This document shows positions 8,335 to 16,803 of a stretch of 23,758 nucleotides of DNA, piece by piece. The position numbers were made by a program, and so were the translations under genes. The notes beneath the pieces were generated by a model that was not told the origin of the DNA, did not search any database, and saw nothing but the letters and a program-made list of their open reading frames with translations. Origin of the DNA: an uncultured Collinsella sp. Its GTDB lineage: Bacteria; Actinomycetota; Coriobacteriia; Coriobacteriales; Coriobacteriaceae. The stretch is taken from contig CAAECW010000133.1 in NCBI GenBank assembly GCA_900754445.1, positions 1-23,758 on the forward strand, given 5' to 3'. Position 1 is the first letter of the stretch. The number at the start of each line of letters is the position of its first letter.

Positions 8335-8370
8335 AATATACTACGAAGACGAATTAACGTACAGGTGTAC
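8335..8370 (-). promoter_or_regulatory. Probable promoter with palindromic operator for the YhgE pair
   Basis: On the minus strand a -10 TATATT (8335-8340) lies 17 bp from a weak -35 TGTACG (8358-8363). GTACA-GG-TGTAC (8359-8370) is a perfect 12-bp palindrome apart from its 2-bp centre and overlaps the -35. This arrangement fits repression by a dimeric regulator such as a TetR-type protein. No such regulator gene is in the window. Confidence 0.5.
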
Positions 8371-8423
8371 AGTATCTTTAATTTCAGCAGGTCACAAAAC
8401 CACAACCCCGACAAATAATTGAT

Positions 8424-8500
8424 CCCTTAGGGACGGAGGAAAACGGATCACCGGATCAGACCGACCCCCTCGGTGATCCGTTTTCCTCCGTCCCCAAGGG
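8424..8500. repeat. Long inverted-repeat element (29-bp arms), same family as 48-111
   Basis: Arms 8424-8452 and 8472-8500 are reverse complements with one mismatch; the loop is 19 nt. Flanking TTGAT and ATCAA extend the arms with a 4-nt offset. The arms share CCCTT, GGGACGGAGGAA and GGATCA with the element near the window start. Both copies lie between transcription units. Together with the hairpin next to it, this accounts for most of the gene-free stretch 8312-8614. Confidence 0.75.
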
Positions 8501-8514
8501 AGCAATCAAAAGGA

Positions 8515-8584
8515 AACGAGAGTGGAAAATCTCCCACTTCAAGCCCGCATTCGAGCCAAAAGTGGGAGATTATCCACTCTCGTT
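8515..8584 (-). terminator. Large hairpin downstream of htpG, possible terminator
   Basis: Arms 8515-8539 and 8560-8584 are 25-bp reverse complements with one mismatch (core AGTGGGAGAT) around a 20-nt loop. The hairpin begins about 30 nt past the htpG stop, and on the minus strand it is followed by a T-rich TTTCCTTTT. Termination of htpG is plausible, but the size and symmetry also suit a mobile repeat. Confidence 0.55.
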
Positions 8585-8614
8585 CTAATCTAGTTACGGT
8601 GCCGTATCCCCGAA

Positions 8615-10639
8615 CTACATCAAGTTGCAAACAGCTGCTGCGAAGGCAACGGGGTCCTCGGGCAGAATGCCCTCGACCAGCAGGGCCTGGTCATAGAGCA
8701 AACCGGAGTACTGCTTGATCTTGTCGGCGTCGCCCGCCTTCTGAGCGGCGACGAGCTTGGAAAAGACCGGGTGCTTGGCGTTGAGCTCGAGCACGCGCTG
8801 GCTCTTGGGCATACCGTCGGGCGCACCCTCGGGACCCTTCTGGAGCACCTTCTCCATCTCGAGCGAAAGCGGGCCCTCGGTGGTGATGCACGCGGGAGCA
8901 TCGGTCAGGCGCGCAGAGACGGCAACCTTCTCGACCTTGTCGCCGAGTGCCTCCTTCATGGCGTTAAAGAGGTCCTCGTTCTCCTTGGTGGCGTCCTCGG
9001 CCTCCTTTTTCTCGTCCTCGGTCGCCAGGTCAAGATCACCGGTTGCGACGTTCTTGAGCTCCAGGTGACGATCCTCAACCTCGGGCTCGGCACCATCGGC
9101 CACGGCCTTCTCGGCAGCCTCGCGGGCGGCATCGTCCTCGTAGATCTTGGGCATATCGGCGGCAACGTACTCACGCATAGCCTGGAACGTGAACTCATCC
9201 ACATCCTGCGTCAGCAGCAGCACGTCATAGCCGCGGTCGAGCACGCCCTTTACCACGGGCATCTTGGCCAAGCGCTCGCGCGAGTCACCGGCGGCGTAGT
9301 AGATGGCCTTCTGATCCTCGGGCATGCCCTTGGCATACTCGGCCAGGGTAATCATCTTCTGTTCCTTGGCAGACCAGAACAGTAACAGGTCGGCGAGCTC
9401 ATCGGCCTTCATGCCATAGCTCGAGTAGATGCCGTACTTAAGACCGCGGCCAAAGTTCTCAAAGAACTTCTCGTAGGCCTCGCGGTCGTTGTCACGCATA
9501 TCCTCAAGGTCGGCGGTAATCTTCTTTTCCACACGCTTGGCGATGGCCTTGAGCTGACGGTTCTGCTGCAGCGTCTCGCGCGAGATGTTGAGCGACACGT
9601 CGGCGGAATCCACGACGCCGCGGACAAAGTTGTAGTAGTCGGGCAGCAGGTCGTCGCACTTCTCCATGATCAGGACGTTGGAGCTGTAGAGCGCCAGACC
9701 CTTCTCGTAGTCCTTGCTGTACAGATCGAACGGCGCGCGTCCCGGCACAAACAGCAGGGCGTCATACTCGAGCGTGCCCTCGGCGTGGAAGCTGATGGTG
9801 CGCGCAGGATCGTCAAAGTCGTGGAACGTGGACTTGTAGAACTCGTCGTAGTCCTTCTGCTCGACATCGGAGCTGCGCTTCTTCCAGATCGGTGTCATGG
9901 AATTGACGGTCTCGAGCTCCTGGTAGTCCTCGTACTCGGGCTTGTAATCGTCGCCGGCGTCCTCGGGCTTGGGTTTCTGGCGGCTCTTGGACACCATCAT
10001 CTGAATCGGGTAGCGCACATAGTTGCTGTACTGCTGAATCAGGCTCTTGAGACCCCACTCGGTCAGGAAGCGATCGTAGGTCTCGGCCTCGCCGTCGGCA
10101 TCGAGCTTCTCGTTCTCGCGCAGCGTCAGGATGACATCGGTACCGTGCTCGGCGCGCTCACCGTCCTCGATGGTGTAGCCCTCAAGACCGTCGGATTCCC
10201 ACACATGGGCGACATCCTCGCCATAGGCGCGGCTGACGACCTTCACATGGCTGGCAACCATAAAAGCCGAGTAGAAGCCCACGCCAAACTGGCCGATGAT
10301 GTCGACATCGGAGCCCTGCTGCTCGGCGTTCTCGGTCTTAAACTCCTCGGAGCCGGAATGGGCGATGGTGCCCAGATTGCGCTCGAGCTCCTCGGCGGTC
10401 ATGCCAATGCCGTTATCCGAGATGGTAATGGTGCGGGCGTCTTTATCAAAGGAGACGCGAATGGCCAGGTCGCCCTGGTTGATCTTGACGCTCGGATCCT
10501 GCAGGCTCTTAAAGTTGAGCTTGTCGACGGCGTCGCTCGCGTTAGAGATAAGCTCGCGCAGGAAGATTTCCTTATTGGTGTAGATGGAGTTGATCATGAG
10601 GTCGAGCAGTTTTTTGCTCTCGGTCTTAAATTGACGCAT
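8615..10639 (-). CDS. htpG: Hsp90-family molecular chaperone HtpG
   Basis: A 674-residue cytosolic ATP-dependent chaperone, somewhat longer than the 624-residue E. coli protein. The N-terminal GHKL ATPase domain opens with KTESKKLLDLMINSIYTNKE and shows LRELISNASDAVDKL (catalytic Glu and magnesium-binding Asn), SDNGIGMT, and GQFGVGFYSAF. The middle domain includes ALLFVPGRAPFDLY and LNISRETLQQNRQLK with its conserved Arg. The C-terminal dimerisation domain follows a charged insert (about 510-560). It lacks the eukaryotic MEEVD tail. ATG at 10639 is preceded by AAGGA at six bases. It is monocistronic. I looked upstream for a CIRCE-type HrcA element and saw none; the only structured candidate is a short inverted repeat near 10752-10777. 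Confidence 0.98.
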   Translation of the reverse strand: MRQFKTESKKLLDLMINSIYTNKEIFLRELISNASDAVDKLNFKSLQDPSVKINQGDLAIRVSFDKDARTITISDNGIGMTAEELERNLGTIAHSGSEEFKTENAEQQGSDVDIIGQFGVGFYSAFMVASHVKVVSRAYGEDVAHVWESDGLEGYTIEDGERAEHGTDVILTLRENEKLDADGEAETYDRFLTEWGLKSLIQQYSNYVRYPIQMMVSKSRQKPKPEDAGDDYKPEYEDYQELETVNSMTPIWKKRSSDVEQKDYDEFYKSTFHDFDDPARTISFHAEGTLEYDALLFVPGRAPFDLYSKDYEKGLALYSSNVLIMEKCDDLLPDYYNFVRGVVDSADVSLNISRETLQQNRQLKAIAKRVEKKITADLEDMRDNDREAYEKFFENFGRGLKYGIYSSYGMKADELADLLLFWSAKEQKMITLAEYAKGMPEDQKAIYYAAGDSRERLAKMPVVKGVLDRGYDVLLLTQDVDEFTFQAMREYVAADMPKIYEDDAAREAAEKAVADGAEPEVEDRHLELKNVATGDLDLATEDEKKEAEDATKENEDLFNAMKEALGDKVEKVAVSARLTDAPACITTEGPLSLEMEKVLQKGPEGAPDGMPKSQRVLELNAKHPVFSKLVAAQKAGDADKIKQYSGLLYDQALLVEGILPEDPVAFAAAVCNLM

Positions 10640-10725
10640 GTGCAGTCCTTTCGCGCTACCCCCGTCCGCAAAAACGGCCCGGTTGCCCGAGCCGCATCGC
10701 AGACCTGCTATGTTCAGACTTAGAT

Positions 10726-10777
10726 TTTATAACCCAATAGCGCGCATATATACATACGGAATCGAAAAACTGTATGT
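10726..10777 (-). promoter_or_regulatory. htpG: Possible htpG promoter and upstream inverted repeat
   Basis: On the minus strand TATAAA (10726-10731) is a good -10. Seventeen bp upstream is only a weak -35 (TGTATA, 10749-10754). ACATAC (10752-10757) and GTATGT (10772-10777) are perfect 6-bp arms that abut and overlap the -35 and could be a regulator site. The transcript would have a leader of about 80 nt. Confidence 0.35.
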
Positions 10778-10802
10778 CCGAGCGCTCCAATGCGTCAATT
10801 GC

Positions 10803-10848
10803 CAAGGAGTGTCCCCAGCTGCCGGCAGAAAAGGAACGTCCCTATCTG
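10803..10848. repeat. Imperfect tandem GGGAC-TCC repeat around a CTGCCGGCAG palindrome
   Basis: Read on the minus strand, GGGACGTTCCTTTT and GGGACACTCCTTGG form two imperfect direct repeats flanking the perfect palindrome CTGCCGGCAG. They lie at the 3' end of the acetyltransferase gene and just past it. The GGGAC core also appears in GGGACAG at 11372-11378 and in the elements at 48-111 and 8424-8500, so it may belong to a wider intergenic repeat family. Confidence 0.35.
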
Positions 10849-11342
10849 CCATCTACGCGCTTGGCCATCCAGACATGGGGCTGGCCCTCGTCTTCGTAAT
10901 CTACCGGGGCAATTTGCGTGTAGCCCGCCTTTACATAGAGCGGCAGCACGTATTCCTGCGCATGCAGCTTAATAAGCTTGGCGCCGGCATCGCGTGCACA
11001 CGAAGCACTGGTCTCCACGATCGCACTCGCCAGTCCGCGACGACGCATAGCCGGCAGCACGGCGACGCGCCCCATAATGTAGGTCTCCCCCGCCGCAACG
11101 CCTTCGTCCATGTCGCATGCCGGCAACACCGGGGCCTCTGCGTCAGCCACGCGCTCAAGCTCTTCGGGAAACACGCGCGAGCAACCGGCAAGCTCGCCGT
11201 CTACATAGAGCGTCACATGAATGCAGTTTGGATCCTCGTCGATAGCGTCGAACTCATTCTCGTAGCCCTGCTCGTCCATAAAAACGACGCGGCGCACCAA
11301 CGCCGCGTCATCAAAGCATCCCGTCTTAAGTTGGATATCCAT
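10842..11342 (-). CDS. GNAT-family N-acetyltransferase (ElaA/YjcF-like)
   Basis: A 166-residue protein with the GNAT fold. The acetyl-CoA-binding motif A is visible as GRVAVLPAMRRRGLASAIVE, with the R-x-x-G-x-A pyrophosphate loop. LIKLHAQEYVLPLYVKAGYTQ and a C-terminal HVWMAK are typical of the ElaA/YjcF subgroup, whose acceptors are mostly unknown. The ATG at 11342 is preferred over a TTG six codons upstream because AAAGGG lies five bases before it. It begins 39 nt after the cpsB-like stop on the same strand with no evident terminator between, so it may ride on the polysaccharide operon. Acetylation of an exopolysaccharide is not implied by the subgroup. Confidence 0.88.
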   Translation of the reverse strand: MDIQLKTGCFDDAALVRRVVFMDEQGYENEFDAIDEDPNCIHVTLYVDGELAGCSRVFPEELERVADAEAPVLPACDMDEGVAAGETYIMGRVAVLPAMRRRGLASAIVETSASCARDAGAKLIKLHAQEYVLPLYVKAGYTQIAPVDYEDEGQPHVWMAKRVDGR

Positions 11343-11381
11343 GGCTGCCCTTTCATTCAATGCGAACGTTAGGGACAGATT

Positions 11382-12032
11382 TTAGCGAAAATGAGCTCCG
11401 CGCACGCTAAACTTCGCGCGAGCCTTCGCCAGGCAGTCGTAATGACCCACGTTATGGGCATCGCTCGCGATGAAGCTGTACAGGTTCTGATCGAACAGGC
11501 GCTGTGCCGGCTTTTTTTCGCGACCAAAGCGACCGCCGGCAATAAAGTCCGCCGAAGCCTGCAGCTTGCAGCCCATATCGACCAGGCGCTCCGCCACGCT
11601 TACATCCTTTTGAACCGCACGATAGCGCTCAGGATGAGCGATGATCACCTGGTAGCCACGGCACTGCAAATCGTAAATCGTGTTCTCGTACTCTCTAAAC
11701 GCATACGCATCGGCATGCGTCGAAAGCTCGAGCAGAAACTCGTTGGTTCCATCGAAATGCAAGTGCTCCGCGGCATCGATACCAAGTTCAACGAGCTTTC
11801 GATGGTTGACCTCGAAGCCCATCTGGAGCGGAAAACCGTCAGCGTTATCACGCAGCAGTTCAAAGGCATCCCACATCTTGTCGTAATCAAAATAGGGATC
11901 ACGGCAGTGAGGAGTGCAAACGATTCTGGTTACACCGGCCCGCTTGGCAGCCTCGAGCATCGCCAAGCTCTCATCGAGATCGGCGGCGCCGTCGTCTACA
12001 CCCGGCAAGATATGGCAATGAATGTCACGCAT
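11382..12032 (-). CDS. cpsB: CpsB/YwqE-type PHP-domain protein-tyrosine phosphatase
   Basis: A 216-residue metal-dependent phosphatase of the PHP superfamily that dephosphorylates the partner tyrosine kinase, here the CpsD-like protein encoded just upstream. Metal-binding motifs are all present: HCHILPGVDDG at the N-terminus (about 5-15), CTPHCRDPYF (about 39-48), LLELST in the middle, IIAHPERYR (about 130-138) and IASDAHN (about 188-194). The length matches the family (about 240). ATG at 12032 is 17 nt after the kinase stop, with AAGG upstream. The gene order of co-polymerase, kinase and phosphatase is a known arrangement for control of capsule chain length and export in Gram-positives. The symbol is given by family and position. 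Confidence 0.9.
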   Translation of the reverse strand: MRDIHCHILPGVDDGAADLDESLAMLEAAKRAGVTRIVCTPHCRDPYFDYDKMWDAFELLRDNADGFPLQMGFEVNHRKLVELGIDAAEHLHFDGTNEFLLELSTHADAYAFREYENTIYDLQCRGYQVIIAHPERYRAVQKDVSVAERLVDMGCKLQASADFIAGGRFGREKKPAQRLFDQNLYSFIASDAHNVGHYDCLAKARAKFSVRGAHFR

Positions 12033-12049
12033 AGGTCAGCCTTAATCAA

Positions 12050-12787
12050 CTAAACGTTTGCTCGGTTGGTGAAGATGCCCTTTTTGGAAGTCCCCTGATC
12101 GTCCGAGCCCTTCTTCACCTTCTTACCGTCCTTGGTGTAGTAGGAGTAGTAGTACTCGCTGGTCTCGGTCTCGCAGTAGTTCATAACGGTACCGATGAGC
12201 TTGACCTTTTCGGACTTCTTAAGCTGGCCGATAGCGTTGAGTGCCTCCTCGCGCTTGGTGAAGTCCTCGCGCACCACGAACAGCGTACCGTCGGTCAGGC
12301 TGGCAATCTCGGCAGCATCGATGAAGGTGCCGACCGGGGGAGCATCAAAGATGACGTACTGGAACTTGGCGGACAGTGCCTTTACCAACTTGGCAAAGCG
12401 GTGAGAGACAATGATGTCGGCAGGATTGGGAATATGCGGCTCGGCATCGAGGAAGTAGAAGTTCTTCTGACCCGTCTCGACAATTGCCTGGTCAATGGAG
12501 ATCTGCTCGGAAAGGACCGCATAGAGTCCGCCGCGCGAACGAACGCCGAGCATATCGGAAAGGGACCTGCGGCGCATATCGGCCTCGACCAGGAGCACGG
12601 ACTTGCCGCTCGTGGCGATAGCCTGGGCAAGGTTGATGGAAACCGTAGACTTGCCCTCGTTGGGAATCGAGGACGTGACGGTAATAGTGCGAATGGGGTC
12701 GTCCACGCTCGCAAAGCGGATGTTGGCCAGAAGGGTCTTGGCGGCATTCTGTACAACGAGCTTATCGGTGTTCTTTGCCTTAGCCAT
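12050..12787 (-). CDS. cpsD: CpsD/CapB-type bacterial tyrosine kinase
   Basis: A 245-residue cytosolic BY-kinase. It carries Walker A SSIPNEGKST (39-48), Walker A' VLLVEADMRR (64-73) and Walker B VIFDAPPVG (about 145-155). The C-terminal tyrosine cluster SEYYYSYY (about 213-220) is the autophosphorylation tail that CpsB-type phosphatases act on. BY-kinases of this split type need the cytosolic end of a Wzz-like membrane partner for activity. That partner is encoded directly upstream with only 2 nt between stop and start, and AAGGTGG lies nine bases before the ATG. The three genes are almost surely one operon. After the tyrosine cluster there is a Lys-rich tail of about 24 residues. Confidence 0.93.
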   Translation of the reverse strand: MAKAKNTDKLVVQNAAKTLLANIRFASVDDPIRTITVTSSIPNEGKSTVSINLAQAIATSGKSVLLVEADMRRRSLSDMLGVRSRGGLYAVLSEQISIDQAIVETGQKNFYFLDAEPHIPNPADIIVSHRFAKLVKALSAKFQYVIFDAPPVGTFIDAAEIASLTDGTLFVVREDFTKREEALNAIGQLKKSEKVKLIGTVMNYCETETSEYYYSYYTKDGKKVKKGSDDQGTSKKGIFTNRANV

Positions 12788-12789
12788 GC

Positions 12790-13446
12790 CTATTTACCAC
12801 CTTTCATAGCCGGAATTCGGCCAACAACGGGAATGCCCAGGAGCTCTTCTGCCTCTTCGGCACCGCGGATGCGGGTATTGAGCATGTCTGCCAAAACGAC
12901 ATAGGCAACTGCGATAAAGATACCGGCGAGGAACGCGACAGCAACGTACAGCATACGCTTGGGGCCGCTGGGGGCTTCGGGGGTCTTAGCCTCGTCGATA
13001 ACGTTGATGCTCTGGGCAGCGCCGACGTTCTGAGCGACCGTACTCACCGAGCTAGCTATGGCCTTTGCGACCTTAGCCGTCTCCTTGGCATCGGTGCCGG
13101 TAACCGAAAGCGTAATGACACGCGTGGTGGTCTCGGAGGAAACAGACACCTTGTAGTCATCCAGATCGGTGAGGCCCAGTTCATTGGCGGCGCCGCTCTT
13201 AACGCTATCGCTATCCAGCAGCGTGGCGATATCGTTGGAAAGCATCTGGCTCGCCGAGAGATCGTTGTAGCTCATCTGGCCGCTATCGTCGGTCTTGGCG
13301 AGAATGTACATGCTCGTCGTCGCGGTATAGGTGTTGTCCATCGCGGCGAAGGACACGATGCCCATGGCGATCGCGCAGACCACCGGAAGGGTGATGACCA
13401 GCTTGAGGTGCTTCTTCAGCAGCTGGAACAGTTCGAGAAGGGTCAT
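12790..13446 (-). CDS. cpsC: Wzz/CpsC-type polysaccharide co-polymerase and kinase activator
   Basis: A 218-residue membrane protein with two helices (about 14-35 and 165-187) flanking an extracytoplasmic domain, as in chain-length determinants. A proline-rich segment PEAPSGPKR sits just before the second helix. The short cytosolic tail RGAEEAEELLGIPVVGRIP is the conserved region that activates the partner kinase. The start at 13446 has AAGG eight bases upstream. It is first in the cpsC-cpsD-cpsB operon. No initiating glycosyltransferase, flippase or polymerase gene lies within the window on either side, so the polysaccharide it serves is encoded elsewhere. Confidence 0.9.
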   Translation of the reverse strand: MTLLELFQLLKKHLKLVITLPVVCAIAMGIVSFAAMDNTYTATTSMYILAKTDDSGQMSYNDLSASQMLSNDIATLLDSDSVKSGAANELGLTDLDDYKVSVSSETTTRVITLSVTGTDAKETAKVAKAIASSVSTVAQNVGAAQSINVIDEAKTPEAPSGPKRMLYVAVAFLAGIFIAVAYVVLADMLNTRIRGAEEAEELLGIPVVGRIPAMKGGK

Positions 13447-13524
13447 GCAGCTTGCCTTTCATTTCCCCAGTTCGGATTGACAAAACTGTCCGTATGTTAT
13501 CGCATCTTTTTACCGAGACCAAAC

Positions 13525-13555
13525 TCTATACATAAGAAACAGGCTCTCCTGTAAA
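13525..13555 (-). promoter_or_regulatory. Weak candidate promoter of the cps module
   Basis: On the minus strand TTTACA (13550-13555) and TATAGA (13525-13530) are separated by 19 bp, longer than ideal. A 5-bp hairpin, ACAGG-CTCT-CCTGT (13539-13552), overlaps the -35. The transcript would have a leader of about 75 nt before cpsC. Confidence 0.3.
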
Positions 13556-13587
13556 AATGTCGGAAGCAATCGTAAAATTGCACAACA

Positions 13588-13616
13588 ACGCCGCACCCGA
13601 AAGTCAAATGCGGCGT
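13588..13616 (-). terminator. Hairpin after the PhoR-like kinase, probable terminator
   Basis: ACGCCGCA (13588-13595) and TGCGGCGT (13609-13616) are perfect 8-bp arms with a 13-nt loop, 26 nt past the kinase stop. The T content that follows on the minus strand is modest, so termination strength is uncertain. Confidence 0.55.
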
Positions 13617-13641
13617 CTACATCAATACCTATGTTGTATCG

Positions 13642-15066
13642 CTATGCGAATGGCTCGTCCTGCTGTATGGGAAACGTCACCGTAATGGTGGTTCCCACGC
13701 CCAACTCGCTCGACAGATCGAGCGTGGCGTGATGATACAGGGCCGCATGCTTGACAATGGCAAGCCCCAGACCGGTTCCGCCGCGCGCCTTGGACCTACT
13801 CTTGTCCACGCGATAGAACCGCTCAAATACCTTGCCCTGTTCTTCAGGCGCGATACCGATTCCCGTGTCGGCGACCGCAAGGAACGGATGGCCTTCGTCG
13901 TTGGTGCCGCACTGCAGCGTAACCGTACCGCCAGGTCGATTGTAGCGGATGGCGTTGCTTGCCAGATTATAGATGAGCTCGTCAATCAAGCGCGACACGC
14001 CCTCGATGACCACAGGCTTGGTCTCATGACTTATCGTCACATTCGCCTGACGGGCGACCTGTTCAAGACGCTGCTCAACCGCGTAGATGGCACGCGAGAG
14101 CTCAATAGGCTCCGTGGACCCAATGGGCACCGCCTCGCCCTCAGTTGCACGCTCGGCCTCGTCCAAGTTAGACAGCGTAAGGATGTCGTTGACAAGCGCT
14201 GCCAAGCGGCCCGCCTCACGATAGATGCGACCGCCAAAGTTGCGCAGGTCGTCCTCGCCCTCGACCATGCCATTTGCGATGAGCTCGGCATAGCCCGAAA
14301 TCGCCGTAAGCGGCGTCTTGAGCTCATGGGTGATATTCGCCGTGAACTCGCGGCGCATACGATCGTTGTCCGCCAGCACCGCCATTTGGCGCTTGAGTTC
14401 CTGGCGCTGCGACTCGATACGCTCAAGCATGGGGACCATCTCGGCATAGGCGTGCTCATAGCTACGGCGTGGGTGGTCCAAATCCACCTCTTGCAACGGC
14501 GCGATGATGGCACGGGACTCGCGGCGCGCCATAAAAAACGAGAGTACCGCGCCCGCTGCTGCGATAAGCAGCATCGGCGCCACCATCGACAGCAAAATCG
14601 CTGCAACGCCAGGCTGGGCCTGCGCCAAGCGGACAACCTGGCCGTTATCAAGGGCGATGGCGCGATACAGCATAATCTCGTCGAGCGTAGAGCTTGCGCG
14701 CTCCGCGGAACCCGAACCATTCTCAAAGGCCTCGATGACCTCGGGGCGATCGCCATGGTTGGGCAGTGTGGAAGGCGACGCCTCGTTGTCGTAGGCAACC
14801 GATCCATCCTTGTTAATCAGCGTGATGCGCAAGTCCTCGCGATCGAGGCTACGCAAGAACGGGATGGGCTCCTGCTGCTCGTCGAGGGCGGCAGCAATGA
14901 GCTCGGTTTCCTGCGCCAGATTGGCACTCGTGGCATCCGCCAAGGTGTTTTGCACAAAGAACGCACCCAGCACCGTAAACGCCACGATAACCGCCATGGC
15001 GCAGACAAAGATCGTCACAAAAACGCGGTGCGACAGCGTATGTTTTCCCTGGGGGGCGAAGACCAC
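13642..15066 (-). CDS. PhoR-like sensor histidine kinase
   Basis: A 474-residue membrane kinase. The first helix is about residues 14-38, the extracytoplasmic sensor 39-155 and the second helix 156-178, then a short linker. HisKA follows with FTANITHELKTPLTAISGYAEL (phospho-acceptor His247). The ATPase domain has its N box around N367 and N371, DTGIGI (400-405), FERFYRVDKSRS and GGTGLGLAIVKH. The start is GTG at 15066, three bases after the regulator stop, with GGAGGAG six bases upstream, so translation is coupled. The kinase core resembles PhoR and WalK types. Linkage to pstB argues for phosphate sensing, although no PAS domain is evident. A different envelope signal remains possible. Confidence 0.9.
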   Translation of the reverse strand: MVFAPQGKHTLSHRVFVTIFVCAMAVIVAFTVLGAFFVQNTLADATSANLAQETELIAAALDEQQEPIPFLRSLDREDLRITLINKDGSVAYDNEASPSTLPNHGDRPEVIEAFENGSGSAERASSTLDEIMLYRAIALDNGQVVRLAQAQPGVAAILLSMVAPMLLIAAAGAVLSFFMARRESRAIIAPLQEVDLDHPRRSYEHAYAEMVPMLERIESQRQELKRQMAVLADNDRMRREFTANITHELKTPLTAISGYAELIANGMVEGEDDLRNFGGRIYREAGRLAALVNDILTLSNLDEAERATEGEAVPIGSTEPIELSRAIYAVEQRLEQVARQANVTISHETKPVVIEGVSRLIDELIYNLASNAIRYNRPGGTVTLQCGTNDEGHPFLAVADTGIGIAPEEQGKVFERFYRVDKSRSKARGGTGLGLAIVKHAALYHHATLDLSSELGVGTTITVTFPIQQDEPFA

Positions 15067-15069
15067 GGG

Positions 15070-15798
15070 TTACTCCTCCGATGCGGTGGCCGCGGTGACG
15101 TCACCTTCGGCACCATCACCGGCAGAAGGCTCGGCCAAGCGGTAGCCCACGCCGCGCACGGTCTCGATGGCGCTGGCATGCTCGCCCAGTTTTTGGCGAA
15201 GCGTCTGCACGTGCACGTCAACGGTGCGCGAACCGCCGTCGAAGTCCCAGCCCCACACGCTCTGCAGCAACGACTCGCGGGTAAAAACCACGCCGGGCTT
15301 GCGCATGAGGTACTCGAGCAGGTCGAACTCGCGCAGGGTGAGCTTAAGCGGCTCGCCGGCAACGGTCACCTCGCGATGGCTGGGCGAGAGCACGATGTCG
15401 CCCACGCTGAGCACATCGCTCGCCTGCTTGACCATTCCGCCGCGACGCAGCAGTGCGCGGCAGCGGCTCGCAAGCTCCATGAGCGAGAAGGGTTTAGTCA
15501 GGTAATCGTCGGCACCGCCATCGAGCGCCATCACCTTGTCGAGCTCGGTGTCCTTGGCGGTAAGCATCATGATGGGCACCGTCGCCGTCAGGCGGTCGGC
15601 GCGGAGGCGGCGCATAATCGCCAAACCATCGGTATCGGGCAGCATGATATCGAGCAGCACAGCATCGGGCACCCGTCGCGCCACGGCAGCCTTAAACTCA
15701 CCGTCGCACGAAAAGCCTTCGGCCTCGATCCCCTGCTTGCGCAGCGCATAGACCGTCAAATCCCTGATGTTGTCATCGTCCTCGACGTAATAGATCAT
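15070..15798 (-). CDS. PhoB-like OmpR-family response regulator
   Basis: A 242-residue regulator. The receiver domain has the acidic pocket at E6, D7 and D8, phospho-acceptor Asp50 in LLDIMLPDTDG, Thr80 in MMLTAKD and Lys102 in YLTKPF. A winged-helix DNA-binding domain follows (about 130-225) with LTLREFDLLEYLM and SRTVDVHVQTLRQKLG, ending in a VRGVGYRL wing. The C-terminal tail is acidic and Ala-rich. The ATG at 15798 is chosen over one eight codons upstream because AAGGGG lies six bases before it. It sits between pstB and the sensor kinase on one strand, the usual company of PhoB. The Pho-box-like repeats upstream of pstB are its likeliest nearby target. Confidence 0.9.
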   Translation of the reverse strand: MIYYVEDDDNIRDLTVYALRKQGIEAEGFSCDGEFKAAVARRVPDAVLLDIMLPDTDGLAIMRRLRADRLTATVPIMMLTAKDTELDKVMALDGGADDYLTKPFSLMELASRCRALLRRGGMVKQASDVLSVGDIVLSPSHREVTVAGEPLKLTLREFDLLEYLMRKPGVVFTRESLLQSVWGWDFDGGSRTVDVHVQTLRQKLGEHASAIETVRGVGYRLAEPSAGDGAEGDVTAATASEE

Positions 15799-15827
15799 GT
15801 TGAACCCCTTTGCGGCCGGCATGACCG

Positions 15828-15859
15828 CATCTTAACCCTAAAGGTACCTTTACTAGATG
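15828..15859. promoter_or_regulatory. Palindromic site between pstB and the phoB-like gene
   Basis: A perfect 14-bp palindrome, TAAAGGTACCTTTA (15839-15852), lies within outer arms CATCT (15828-15832) and AGATG (15855-15859). It fills most of the 64-bp gap between the pstB stop and the regulator start. It may be an operator, a processing site or a weak attenuator. No T-tract supports a terminator. Confidence 0.4.
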
Positions 15860-15862
15860 GTA

Positions 15863-16738
<876 letters not shown>

Positions 16739-16803
16739 ACCGCATACCTCCACATCGATATCAATTCAGCAGTATCGATAGTAGGAATCGCGGCTCATAT
16801 GCA

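Noticed and set aside
9785..10723. Plus-strand open frame of about 312 codons opposite htpG
   Set aside because: It is entirely antisense to the conserved HtpG N-terminal and middle domains, with no motif of its own.
10640..10841. CIRCE or HspR-type heat-shock operator upstream of htpG
   Set aside because: I looked for TTAGCACTC-type and CTTGAGT-type repeats and found neither; only a short 6-bp inverted repeat is present.
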